Assembly: GCF_003597125.1 (NCBI RefSeq)
Contig: NZ_QYYA01000006.1
Coordinates: 37,102-101,101 of the forward strand
Reading direction: 5' to 3'
Origin: Alcanivorax profundi
GTDB lineage: Bacteria > Pseudomonadota > Gammaproteobacteria > Pseudomonadales > Alcanivoracaceae
DNA: 64,000 bases
The number at the start of each line of letters is the position of its first letter. Within the stretch, counting starts at the first letter, position 1. The position numbers and the translations under genes are program-made. Below the pieces are notes generated by a model that was given only the letters and a program-made list of their open reading frames with translations, did not search any database and was not told the origin of the DNA. Below, one piece after another: positions 56,585 to 64,000 of this stretch.

Positions 56585-57817
56585 TTAATCGTCCGGCTTC
56601 GCAGTATCGCTAACCAGTCTGACCGGAGGAGGCGGAGAATACAGTTTCCAGGTATCACGGCCCGCGGTCTTCGCCTGATACAGGGCGCGATCGGCCGCCT
56701 CCAGTAACTGCTCAGCGCAATTCCGCTCCCCGGGCACCATCACCGCCGCTCCCACACTGATAGTCACCTCCCCCACGCGAGGGTTGGGCTTGTGCGGCAT
56801 GCCCAGCATGCGTACGGCACGGCAAACACGCGATGCCAACTGCATGGCTTCCGCTTCCTCAACACCGGGGTAGAGCAACACAAACTCCTCTCCCCCGAAA
56901 CGGGCAACAAGATCTCCGCCCCGGCGTCCATAGCGTCGCAGCTCGGTGGCCAGAGCCTGCAGACACTCATCCCCTTTCAAATGTCCATAGTGATCGTTGT
57001 AGTCCTTGAAATGATCCACATCGACCAGCATCACAGCGAGCGGTTTTTTCTCCCGCTTGCAGCGGCGCCATTCGCGCTCCAGAGCCTCATCAAAGAAGCG
57101 CCGGTTAGCCAGCGAAGTCAGACTATCCTCCCGGCTCAAACGGTGCAGACGATCGGCCAGTGCCTGTGTGCGTTGTTGCTGCCGGTAAAGCTGGCGCTGG
57201 TTAAAAAACAGTAATCGATCCCTCACCTCCGCGGTGTAGCACAGGAACATGCCAAGCAAACTGATCCCGGTGTAAGTCCGGTGAGCAATCTGCCAATCGA
57301 TTCCTGCGCCAAAGCCCTCTGCCAGCATCCAGCCCAGCACGCCCCCGCCCCAACACGCCATTACAGCATGGGTGAATCGCAGCCCGACCATGGCATAGAC
57401 AATCACCAACGCATAAATCACCGAAACGTGAGCCAGCTGGGTCTCTGCCGGACCATACAGAAACCCGGGGATGGCCATGGACAAGGTGACCGCCAGAAAA
57501 CTGCCGATCCCGGCATAAAGAGGGAAATACCGATCAAGGGGTCGCAACTGGGCCATGCACCCGGCCACCAGCACAATGACCCCTACCCAGATGTAGGTAC
57601 CCAGCCAGCGACCACGTACTGCTTCCGGGGCCAACGCATAAATCCCGGTAATTAACAGCACATAGAGAAGTAAAATATAAAAGGCATTGACCCGGAACGC
57701 CGTTACGGCCTCCCGACAATGATAATCACGGTACTCACGTTCCAGCCGCCGGGGAAACCGTAACCAGCGAACCCCCGGCACTACCACCCGACGAAATCGG
57801 GGATCTGTGCCTGACAT
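56585..57817 (-). CDS. membrane-bound diguanylate cyclase (GGDEF) with I-site
   Basis: This is a 410-residue protein. There are about five or six hydrophobic segments at residues 45-200, then a short coiled linker and a GGDEF domain: MLVDVDHFKDYNDHYGHLKGDECL and ARFGGEEFVLLYPG. Unlike the cyclase at 7.7 kb it keeps the inhibitory motif RxxD (RGGD) five residues before GGEEF. ATG 57817 has AAAGGA upstream. It is convergent with dxs, only 4 bp apart. Confidence 0.9.
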   Translation of the reverse strand: MSGTDPRFRRVVVPGVRWLRFPRRLEREYRDYHCREAVTAFRVNAFYILLLYVLLITGIYALAPEAVRGRWLGTYIWVGVIVLVAGCMAQLRPLDRYFPLYAGIGSFLAVTLSMAIPGFLYGPAETQLAHVSVIYALVIVYAMVGLRFTHAVMACWGGGVLGWMLAEGFGAGIDWQIAHRTYTGISLLGMFLCYTAEVRDRLLFFNQRQLYRQQQRTQALADRLHRLSREDSLTSLANRRFFDEALEREWRRCKREKKPLAVMLVDVDHFKDYNDHYGHLKGDECLQALATELRRYGRRGGDLVARFGGEEFVLLYPGVEEAEAMQLASRVCRAVRMLGMPHKPNPRVGEVTISVGAAVMVPGERNCAEQLLEAADRALYQAKTAGRDTWKLYSPPPPVRLVSDTAKPDD

Positions 57818-57998
57818 GGCAATTCCTTTGCGCCGCCCGTATGCAACTACAGGCAATTGCTTAATGATATCAGGCTAGAAAGGAATGGCCTCGCAGGCCA
57901 GCAGGAAAGTGTGAACGGTACCAGCAAAACGATATCAGGCTGTGGCCTGAAACGGCGCAAAATCCATGACAAAAAAATGACAACCCTTAAACCGGTCG

Positions 57999-58484
57999 CT
58001 AGCCGGCGAAGGCTGGCACATAGAACAGCAGCAGCTGCATGACGGCGGCGGCATACACCCCCGCGAGCAGATCATCCACCATAATACCCAGCCCGCCATC
58101 AACGCGCCGATCCAGCCAGCCAATAGGCCAGGGTTTGATAATATCGAAGAAACGGAACGCCAGAAAACCGGCCAGCGCCCCCCAGGGGGTAACCGGTACT
58201 GCAATCATGGTCACGAGCAAGCCCGCAATTTCATCCCAGACAATGCCCGGGTGATCATGCACATTCATGTCATGGGAGGTCTTGCCGCACAGGTAAGGGC
58301 CAACAGCGATCACCAGCGCCGTCACTGCCAGGTACCCCCACAACGGCAACTGGGCGCACAACCACCAGATAGGCATCGCTGCCACTGTCCCGAAGGTGCC
58401 CGGCGCCACCGGTGCCAAGCCTGAGCCAAAACCAAAGGCCAGAAAGTGCACCGGGTTACTCATCTTGGGGCGTTTCAGTTCCAT
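57999..58484 (-). CDS. pgpA: phosphatidylglycerophosphatase A
   Basis: This is a 161-residue membrane protein. MSNPVHFLAFGFGSGLAPVAPGTFG is the family start, with HDHPGIVWDEIAGLLVTM and RFFDIIKPWPIGWLD as the other conserved blocks. It removes the phosphate from phosphatidylglycerol phosphate in the inner membrane. I chose ATG 58484 with GAGGA upstream; a GTG at 58550, directly after the thiL stop, would add 22 residues. Confidence 0.95.
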   Translation of the reverse strand: MELKRPKMSNPVHFLAFGFGSGLAPVAPGTFGTVAAMPIWWLCAQLPLWGYLAVTALVIAVGPYLCGKTSHDMNVHDHPGIVWDEIAGLLVTMIAVPVTPWGALAGFLAFRFFDIIKPWPIGWLDRRVDGGLGIMVDDLLAGVYAAAVMQLLLFYVPAFAG

Positions 58485-58550
58485 TCCATTCCTCGGTGGC
58501 CCGGGGCCATTGGCTTCGTGTTGTCTATTCTTGTCATGAGGCAGCGACAC

Positions 58551-59492
58551 TCAGAAATGTTGCCACCCCCCCAGCGTCAGCGGGACAGGCTGGCCCAGCA
58601 AATTATTCAGACGAACGCCGGGCTGCGACTCCACCGTACCAATACGATGACACCCTTCTGGCAGCGTCGTGCGCGGATCGATAGTGAACAGCAATACATA
58701 ATCATCCCCGCCCTGAAGCTGCAACTGGCGCTGGGTCTGCGCATCGCAGTCAACCAGCAATGGCGAGCCCAATGGCAACCACGCTTCGTCCAGCAAGGCA
58801 CCCAGCCCACCGGAGGCAGTGAGGATATGCCCCAGATCCGCGACGGTGCCATCGGAGATATCAATACAGGCTGTTGCACTACCCCGCAGCGCCTGCCCCA
58901 ACGCCAGCTGGGGCACCGGCCGCCGGAAATGCGTCACCGCTGCACCCTCGCGCTGCCCTTGCTGCCAATGTTGCAGCCCCAGCAACCCGGCGCCCGTGAC
59001 CCCCCCCACGCAGATGGCATCACCGACCTGCGCACCACTGCGACGCAGCGCCTGCCCGGCCGGCACGGCACCCGTTGCCTGAATGGAAACCGACAAGGGG
59101 CCACGGGTCACATCGCCGCCCACCAGCGAAATCCCCGTGGCATCTGCCAATTCGAACAGGCCGGCAGCAAAACCTTCAAGCCAGGCCTCATCCACCTCCG
59201 GCAGCGTTAACGACAGCAGGAACCATAATGGCTGCGCGCCCATGGCCGCCAGATCCGACAGGTTCACTGCCAGACAACGATACCCCACGTCGGCGGCAGC
59301 CATATCCAACGGAAAATGCCGCCCTGCCAGGCTGGTGTCCTGGGTCAGCACCAGTTCGTGCCCGACAGGCGGAGTCACAATGGCCGCATCATCACCGGGA
59401 CCCGCAACCACCGAGTCCCCCTGGGCATGATGAAAATAGCGCCGGATGAGAGCAAACTCATCCAGCGCTACAGAGGTGGGCGGGGAACTCAC
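58551..59492 (-). CDS. thiL: thiamine-monophosphate kinase
   Basis: This is a 313-residue ATP-dependent kinase of the PurM/ThiL fold. FALIRRYF at the start, GPGDDAAIV, TQDTSLAGRHF and DLAAMGAQPLWFLLSLTLP are family blocks, and SLVGGDVTRGP follows. It phosphorylates thiamine monophosphate to the active diphosphate, the cofactor Dxs needs. The second DT in TQDTSLAGRHF replaces the usual DTLVEGVHF in part. It is between nusB (8 bp) and pgpA. Confidence 0.96.
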   Translation of the reverse strand: MSSPPTSVALDEFALIRRYFHHAQGDSVVAGPGDDAAIVTPPVGHELVLTQDTSLAGRHFPLDMAAADVGYRCLAVNLSDLAAMGAQPLWFLLSLTLPEVDEAWLEGFAAGLFELADATGISLVGGDVTRGPLSVSIQATGAVPAGQALRRSGAQVGDAICVGGVTGAGLLGLQHWQQGQREGAAVTHFRRPVPQLALGQALRGSATACIDISDGTVADLGHILTASGGLGALLDEAWLPLGSPLLVDCDAQTQRQLQLQGGDDYVLLFTIDPRTTLPEGCHRIGTVESQPGVRLNNLLGQPVPLTLGGWQHF

Positions 59493-59500
59493 GACAACGC

Positions 59501-59953
59501 TTATTCGTCGCGGGTGTGGCGCTCGGCGGTTTCCGCATAGCGCAACTTGCGCGCCAGCTTGTCGAGCACACCGTTGACATATTTGAAGGACTCTTCCGCA
59601 CCAAATACCTTGGCAAGCTCGATCCCTTCGTTGATGACCACCCGGTAGGGAACGTCCTGGCGCTCTTTCAGTTCGAAAGCGCCGATACGCAGAATCGCCT
59701 TCTCCACCTGGGAGAGCTCTTCCACCCGTCGGTCCAGGAAAGGGGTAAGCAACTCGTCCAGCTCCTTCACCTGCCCGGGCACTCCGTGCAACAGGTCATG
59801 AAAGTAGCCACGATCCGCCTTGGCGAAATCGTTGTTCGCCAGAAACTGGGCTTCAATATCCGTCACACTGGCCCCGGCCAGCTGCCACTGGTACAGCGCC
59901 TGCAGGGTAAAACGTCGTGCCTTGCGACGGGCGGCGGGTGTTGCTTCGCTCAT
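59501..59953 (-). CDS. nusB: transcription antitermination factor NusB
   Basis: This is a 150-residue all-helical protein. [16 protein letters not shown] at the start and [29 protein letters not shown] near the end are diagnostic (quoted here as [10 protein letters not shown] and [10 protein letters not shown]). It binds boxA RNA with NusE/S10 in rRNA antitermination. It sits in its usual place after ribH. Confidence 0.97.
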   Translation of the reverse strand: MSEATPAARRKARRFTLQALYQWQLAGASVTDIEAQFLANNDFAKADRGYFHDLLHGVPGQVKELDELLTPFLDRRVEELSQVEKAILRIGAFELKERQDVPYRVVINEGIELAKVFGAEESFKYVNGVLDKLARKLRYAETAERHTRDE

Positions 59954-60028
59954 AACACTCTCTATGGTGCGTCTAACGCCAGGGAGGCCTTACGCGGTGC
60001 TTCCCGCGAGAAGGCCAAGCCCGGCTTC

Positions 60029-60499
60029 TTACAGGGATTTGAACAGGGAAACCATTTCCAGCGCGCACATGGCCGCTTCTGCGCCCTTGTTGCCCGCCTT
60101 GGTACCGGAACGCTCGATGGCCTGCTCAATGGTATCCACCGTCAGTACACCGAAGATCACCGGCACGCCCGTGGCATTCTGCACACCGGCCAGCCCCTTG
60201 GCGGCTTCGCCCGCCACGTATTCGAAGTGGGCAGTGCCCCCACGGATGACCGCGCCCAGGGTAATGACCGCGTCGTAGTCACGCTTCTCGATCACTTTCT
60301 TCACGGCCACTGGCAGCTCCCAGGCACCGGGTACGCGGATCACTTCGATGTCATCACGGCTGACACCATGACGCACCAGCGCATCGATCGCGCCATCCAG
60401 CAGGGCTTCGACCACAAAGCTGTTGAAGCGGGCGACAACGATGCCGTAACGGCCACCGACGTTATTCAGGGTACCTTCGAGAGTCTTGATGTTTTGCAT
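60029..60499 (-). CDS. ribH: 6,7-dimethyl-8-ribityllumazine synthase
   Basis: This is a 156-residue protein. [17 protein letters not shown], then [30 protein letters not shown] and the catalytic His region are typical. It makes lumazine from DHBP and the ribityl pyrimidine and forms pentamers or 60-mers. It follows ribBA by 66 bp. Confidence 0.98.
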   Translation of the reverse strand: MQNIKTLEGTLNNVGGRYGIVVARFNSFVVEALLDGAIDALVRHGVSRDDIEVIRVPGAWELPVAVKKVIEKRDYDAVITLGAVIRGGTAHFEYVAGEAAKGLAGVQNATGVPVIFGVLTVDTIEQAIERSGTKAGNKGAEAAMCALEMVSLFKSL

Positions 60500-60565
60500 G
60501 TGTAATCCTCGCTAACACACTTTGCGCAAACACGCCGGCCACCAGGGCGACGTGCCGACGCCAGT

Positions 60566-61675
60566 TTAACTGTCTGCTTCCACGTACTCGGTAATTTCCA
60601 GGTCGAAACCGCTGAGGGCATTAAAGCGCATGGGAGAGCTCAGCAGGCGCATCTTGCGCACACCCAGGGCCTTGAGAATCTGGGAACCGGTACCGATGTT
60701 GCGATAAGCACGGGACTCGCCCTTGGGCTTGCGGGTGCCGCCGCCGAAGAACGTATCAAGGCGGTCGACCATGTCCTGGGAGTCGTAATCCTGCCCCAGA
60801 ATAATCACCACCCCGGCATCCGAGCCGGAAACTTCTTCCAGTACTCGGTGCATGTTCCAGCCGGTACGGCCATTCATCTTGGCGCTCATCAGGTCGCGCA
60901 GCGGATCCACCTGATGCACGCGCACGGTGACCACCTGCTCTTCACTGATCTCGCCTTTGACCAACGCCACATGAGTGAGGCCGTCAACGGTGTCGCGGAA
61001 CGCCACCAAACGGAAATCGCCATACCAGGTATCCAGTTCATTATCGGACACCTGTTCAATGGTTTTCTCATTCAGGGCGCGATACTGGATCAGGTCGGCA
61101 ATGGTGCCGATCTTGAGATTGTGCTCCTTGGCGAACACTTCCAGATCTTCCCGACGGGCCATGGAGCCATCTTCATTCATGACTTCACAGATCACCCCGG
61201 CAGGTTCACAGCCGGCCAGCTGGGCCAGATCGCAGGACGCCTCGGTGTGACCCGCGCGGCGCAATACACCGCCCGGCTCTGACATCAGCGGAAAAATGTG
61301 CCCGGGCTGGACAATATCGTAGGCGCGAGCATTACGCGCTACCGCAGCCTGCACCGTGCGAGCCCGGTCTGCCGCAGAAATCCCGGTGGTCACCCCTTCA
61401 CGAGCCTCGATAGAGACGGTGAATTTAGTGCCAAAACCACTGCCATTGCTTTGCACCATCAGCGGCAGCTCCAGCAGCTCACAGCGCTCACGGGACATGG
61501 GCATACAGATCAGGCCACGGCCGTACTTGGCCATGAAATTGATGGCCTGGGCATCCACATGCTCCGCCGCCATCACCAGGTCGCCTTCGTTTTCCCGGTC
61601 CTCGTCATCCATCAGAATAACCATCTTTCCCTGACGGATATCTTCGATCAGTTCTTCAATCGTGTTGAGCTGCAT
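60566..61675 (-). CDS. ribBA: 3,4-dihydroxy-2-butanone 4-phosphate synthase with degenerate GTP cyclohydrolase II domain
   Basis: This is a 369-residue protein. The RibB half (1-200) has [25 protein letters not shown] and RAGHTEAS, a full active site for making DHBP from ribulose 5-phosphate. The second half aligns with GTP cyclohydrolase II but has no Cys at all: [14 protein letters not shown] stands where the zinc-binding motif with three Cys belongs. Only RibB activity is therefore expected, as in the RibBX-type hybrids known in other gammaproteobacteria, and another ribA must exist elsewhere. The start is ATG 61675 ([12 protein letters not shown]). Confidence 0.95.
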   Translation of the reverse strand: MQLNTIEELIEDIRQGKMVILMDDEDRENEGDLVMAAEHVDAQAINFMAKYGRGLICMPMSRERCELLELPLMVQSNGSGFGTKFTVSIEAREGVTTGISAADRARTVQAAVARNARAYDIVQPGHIFPLMSEPGGVLRRAGHTEASCDLAQLAGCEPAGVICEVMNEDGSMARREDLEVFAKEHNLKIGTIADLIQYRALNEKTIEQVSDNELDTWYGDFRLVAFRDTVDGLTHVALVKGEISEEQVVTVRVHQVDPLRDLMSAKMNGRTGWNMHRVLEEVSGSDAGVVIILGQDYDSQDMVDRLDTFFGGGTRKPKGESRAYRNIGTGSQILKALGVRKMRLLSSPMRFNALSGFDLEITEYVEADS

Positions 61676-61693
61676 AACTTCACTCGCTGTTGG

Positions 61694-61849
61694 AGTTGAA
61701 AGTTTAAAGTTCAAAGTTGAAAAGCGAAGATCAGGCACACGCCTGTTGAGCCATGCAATGCCCGCGTCTTACCGGTAATTGCAGTGCTCACCTTTCAGCC
61801 TCGCACTGCTCTTAACCGCGGTTTAACTTTCAACTTTTAACTTTCAACT
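61694..61849. repeat. heptad-array element B (inverted 7-bp repeats)
   Basis: On the left, AGTTGAA, AGTTTAA, AGTTCAA and AGTTGAA are consecutive (61694-61721). On the right, TTTAACT, TTCAACT, TTTAACT and TTCAACT are consecutive (61822-61849), inverted with respect to the left. They enclose 100 bp. The right array supplies the last codon and stop of ribE (minus strand: AGT TGA). It fills the whole ribE-ribBA gap, so it is transcribed within the riboflavin operon or marks its division. Confidence 0.75.
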
Positions 61850-62509
61850 GCCTTTTAAAAACCCGTTTTCCGCCAAAAACGCCATGGAAATTCCTTGGGA
61901 TGTGGGCTCGGCGGCCTTCTCTCCCAGCAACAGGCGCTCCAGGTAGCGGGCGATTATATCAACTTCCAGGTTCACTGGCGTCCCCACCTTCCACTGGCCG
62001 ATGGTGGTCACATCCTGGGTGTGCGGGATGATATTCAGGGAAAAAACCGCCCCGGCAACACTGTTCACCGTGAGACTGATGCCATCCACCGTAATGGAGC
62101 CCTTGTGAGCGATGTACTTGGCCAGCTCGGCCGGGGCCTCAATATCGATGCGTACGGAGCGTGCATCCTGTTTCATTTCGACGATCTTGCCGAGCCCATC
62201 CACATGCCCGCTGACCAGGTGACCACCCAGACGGGTGGTGGGTGTGAGCGCCTTTTCCAGATTGACCTTGCTGCCCACGCTGATCTGCTTCAGGGATGTC
62301 AGTGACAGGGTTTCACCAGACACATCCGCCGCGAAGGCCCCACCGGGCAAGGCGGTCGCCGTCAGGCAGACCCCATTCACGGCAATGGAATCGCCCAGCT
62401 GTACATCGCTGAAATCCAGCTCGTCGCTTTGAATCAGCAGGGTCACATCGCCCCCCTTGGGGGTCATGGATGCCACCTTGCCCATGGCTTCAATAATGCC
62501 GGTAAACAT
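61844..62509 (-). CDS. ribE: riboflavin synthase, alpha subunit
   Basis: This is a 221-residue protein with two lumazine-binding repeats. MFTGIIEAMGKV at the start, NGVCLTAT in the first half and DGISLTVN in the second mark the repeats, with LVSGHVDGLG between. It converts two lumazine molecules to riboflavin. The stop codon is part of heptad-array element B. Some annotations call this gene ribC. Confidence 0.97.
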   Translation of the reverse strand: MFTGIIEAMGKVASMTPKGGDVTLLIQSDELDFSDVQLGDSIAVNGVCLTATALPGGAFAADVSGETLSLTSLKQISVGSKVNLEKALTPTTRLGGHLVSGHVDGLGKIVEMKQDARSVRIDIEAPAELAKYIAHKGSITVDGISLTVNSVAGAVFSLNIIPHTQDVTTIGQWKVGTPVNLEVDIIARYLERLLLGEKAAEPTSQGISMAFLAENGFLKGS

Positions 62510-62531
62510 GCAAAAACCTCTTCCTCTCTCC

Positions 62532-62669
62532 GTAGGAGCGTCGCTCGCGGCGCGATAATTAGGGTGAGAAGCGAAAACCTTCAGACCGTGCCATCTTTTG
62601 GTTTTGCCTTTCGAAACTCGTAGCTCGCAACTCGATACTGCTTGATCGCGCCGCCAGCGACGCTCCTAC
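62532..62669. repeat. REP-like inverted pair, intact
   Basis: The left arm, 62532-62556, begins GTAGGAGCGTCGCTCG and ends GGCGCGAT. The right arm, 62645-62669, is its inverse with 24 of 25 bases matching. The 88 bp between hold a run of 7-bp CTCGNNN units (CTCGTAG CTCGCAA CTCGATA at about 62617-62637). The pair fills the ribD-ribE gap. It is the same family as at 38.6 kb. Confidence 0.8.
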
Positions 62670-62680
62670 AGCAGGGTTTG

Positions 62681-63796
62681 TCAGGCCGGAACCAGCGTCA
62701 GACGCAGGTCATTCCCTACCATCCGCACATCCTGCCATCTCAGCGCCACCTTTTCGCTCATGCTGGCCAGCTGCGGCAAGCCCAACAACGGGCGGGCCGA
62801 CGAGCCCAGCAAGGCGGGTGCCATATAGACAATCAGTTCATCAAACAGGCCTTCGCGCACGAACGCGCCTGCCAGCGTGGCGCCACATTCTACCAGCACT
62901 TCATTGCATTCGCGCCGGTGCAATTCCCTAAGCAGCTGTTGCAGATCAATTCCCGAGCCGGATGCGGGCAGATGCATCACTTCCGCCCCTGCCGACTCCA
63001 GCGCATTCTGGCGCCCTCGATGCTGTTCACCGGCAATCACCAGGCAATGCCCCGGGGCACTGACCACCGGCACATCCGGCGGCGTTTTCAGGGTCCGGTC
63101 CAGAATCACGCGCAGGGGCTGGCGCACCCAGTCACTGCCATAATCGGCGCAAGCCCATTGCTCCGCTCTCACCGTGTAGGAGGGACGGTCCGCCAGCACC
63201 GTGCCCACCCCAGTAATGACCGCAGAGCTGCGCGCCCGCAATCGCTGCACGTCTTCCCGGGCTGCCGGCCCGGTGATCCACTGCGACTCGCCACTGGCCA
63301 TGGCCGTACGGCCATCTACGCTGGCGGCAATCTTGATACGATTGAAGGGGCGCTGACGGGTCATGCGCGAGATAAAACCGGGATTGAGCGCTTGTGCCTC
63401 GGCCTCCAGCAACCCGGACGCCGTCTCGATGCCGGCATCGGCCAACCGCTGCAGCCCCTGACCCGCCACCCGGGGATTGGGATCTTCCATGGCCGCCACC
63501 ACCCGTGCCACACCGGCCTCGACCAGCGCATCGGCACAGGGGCCCGTTCGACCGGTGTGGGAGCATGGCTCCAGCGTCACGTAGGCCGTGGCACCGCGAG
63601 CCTGTTCACCCGCCGCGGCCAGCGCATGCCGCTCGGCATGAGGCTCACCGGCACGGTAATGACATCCCTCACCGACAACCACCCCATCACGCACCAATAC
63701 ACACCCGACCCGGGGGTTAGGGTCGGTGGTATAAAGAGCGCGGCGAGCCAACTGCAAAGCCCGCGCCATCATCTGACGGTCAAAGTCGGTGAACAT
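62681..63796 (-). CDS. ribD: bifunctional riboflavin biosynthesis deaminase/reductase
   Basis: This is a 371-residue protein. The deaminase half (1-145) has the zinc motif HAERHAL with CSHTGRTGPC, and the reductase half holds KIAASVDGRTAMASGESQWIT and a Rossmann-like fold (VECGATLAGAF near 295). It carries out the second and third steps after GTP cyclohydrolase II. It is the first gene of the leftward riboflavin-nusB-thiL-pgpA run. nrdR, its usual neighbour, is not visible in the remaining bases. Confidence 0.97.
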   Translation of the reverse strand: MFTDFDRQMMARALQLARRALYTTDPNPRVGCVLVRDGVVVGEGCHYRAGEPHAERHALAAAGEQARGATAYVTLEPCSHTGRTGPCADALVEAGVARVVAAMEDPNPRVAGQGLQRLADAGIETASGLLEAEAQALNPGFISRMTRQRPFNRIKIAASVDGRTAMASGESQWITGPAAREDVQRLRARSSAVITGVGTVLADRPSYTVRAEQWACADYGSDWVRQPLRVILDRTLKTPPDVPVVSAPGHCLVIAGEQHRGRQNALESAGAEVMHLPASGSGIDLQQLLRELHRRECNEVLVECGATLAGAFVREGLFDELIVYMAPALLGSSARPLLGLPQLASMSEKVALRWQDVRMVGNDLRLTLVPA

Positions 63797-63805
63797 GGGA
63801 GTATT

Positions 63806-64000
63806 CTACTGGATCACAGGGCGGGATGTCGCAACAAAGCGATCGCTATCATCAACAAAGTTCGCCAGCACCTCTCTACCCTCTTTTTCCATAAAGTGCT
63901 GGAAAGCCTGAGCTATCACAGACAGGCGCTTACCTGCAGGGCGCACAAGATGCCACTGGGTCATGATGGGGAGCCCCTGAACAGGCAAGGGAGCAAGCCC
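63806..64000 (-). CDS. LysR-type regulator, C-terminal fragment (cut by window)
   Basis: The frame is open to the window edge, so only about 64 residues of the C-terminus are visible. LPVQGLPIMTQWHLV then RPAGKRLSVIAQAFQHFM fits the last strand and helix of the LysR effector domain (as in CbbR-type proteins). The start and target lie beyond the window. It is on the same strand as, and 9 bp before, ribD, but this is probably a separate unit. Confidence 0.7.
   Translation of the reverse strand, partial: GLAPLPVQGLPIMTQWHLVRPAGKRLSVIAQAFQHFMEKEGREVLANFVDDSDRFVATSRPVIQ

Noticed and set aside
62510..62680. Possible FMN riboswitch near the riboflavin genes
   Set aside because: The conserved RFN blocks (AGGATAT, and the CCGACCGGCGGT-like segment) are not found here or before ribBA; the gap is filled by a REP-like pair.

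Overview
The window is chromosomal DNA of a marine, lipid- or hydrocarbon-using gammaproteobacterium, most likely Alcanivorax or a close relative. This is inferred from the combination of an ectABC ectoine operon, a DcaP-like porin, a MalT/AlkS-type LAL regulator, lipid-handling hydrolases, SDRs and START-domain proteins, and the thiL-nusB-ribH gene order. No species assignment was computed. There is no sign of a prophage, transposase, CRISPR array, rRNA or tRNA; the repeats present are small intergenic ones.

Layout. 1-9.8 kb: two hydrolase+SDR pairs, each coupled by ATGA overlaps, then acpH, hinT, a double PTPS-like protein, a LysR regulator, an Arc-type small DNA-binding protein, a diguanylate cyclase and an M23 peptidase. 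10-15.7 kb: an HD-GYP protein, then thrS-hisI-cysS. 16-22.4 kb: tandem START-domain proteins, diverging from a probable zinc-starvation operon (Zur-box-like site, yidD, a small His/Cys protein, a ZnuD-like TonB receptor with a His/Asp loop, a His-rich AztD-like lipoprotein). 22.5-31 kb: a glyoxalase-fold protein, a flavodoxin-fold quinone reductase, a large cyclooxygenase/alpha-dioxygenase-like haem peroxidase with a LAL regulator just upstream, and zinc-independent folE2. 31-38.5 kb: a TPR protein, a TRAP transporter split over two convergent units, and ectR-ectA-ectB-ectC behind a strong promoter. 38.8-49.5 kb: a DcaP-like porin, then the CrbR/CrbS-type carbon (acetate) switch with its associated set (small membrane protein, DEDDh exonuclease, cNMP/CBS/DUF294 nucleotidyltransferase, Na+/solute symporter plus DUF4212 subunit). 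49.7-64 kb: an MBL-fold protein, dusC, a porin, xseB-ispA-dxs, a diguanylate cyclase, then the classic ribD-ribE-ribBA-ribH-nusB-thiL-pgpA block read leftward and the end of a LysR gene.

Themes. Zinc economy appears in the receptor/lipoprotein operon and in folE2. Osmoadaptation comes from ectoine synthesis with its MarR regulator and a neighbouring TRAP system. Fatty-acid and lipid chemistry is represented by the peroxidase, SDRs, hydrolases and START proteins. Signalling by c-di-GMP is represented by two cyclases and one HD-GYP protein.

The least explained material is intergenic: a family of elements bounded by inverted arrays of 7-bp AGTTNAA/TTNAACT units that abut or supply gene stop codons (27.2, 41.1 and 61.8 kb, with a looser array at 62.6 kb), and REP-like inverted pairs starting GTAGGAGCG (38.6 and 62.6 kb, and a diverged one at 9.95 kb).
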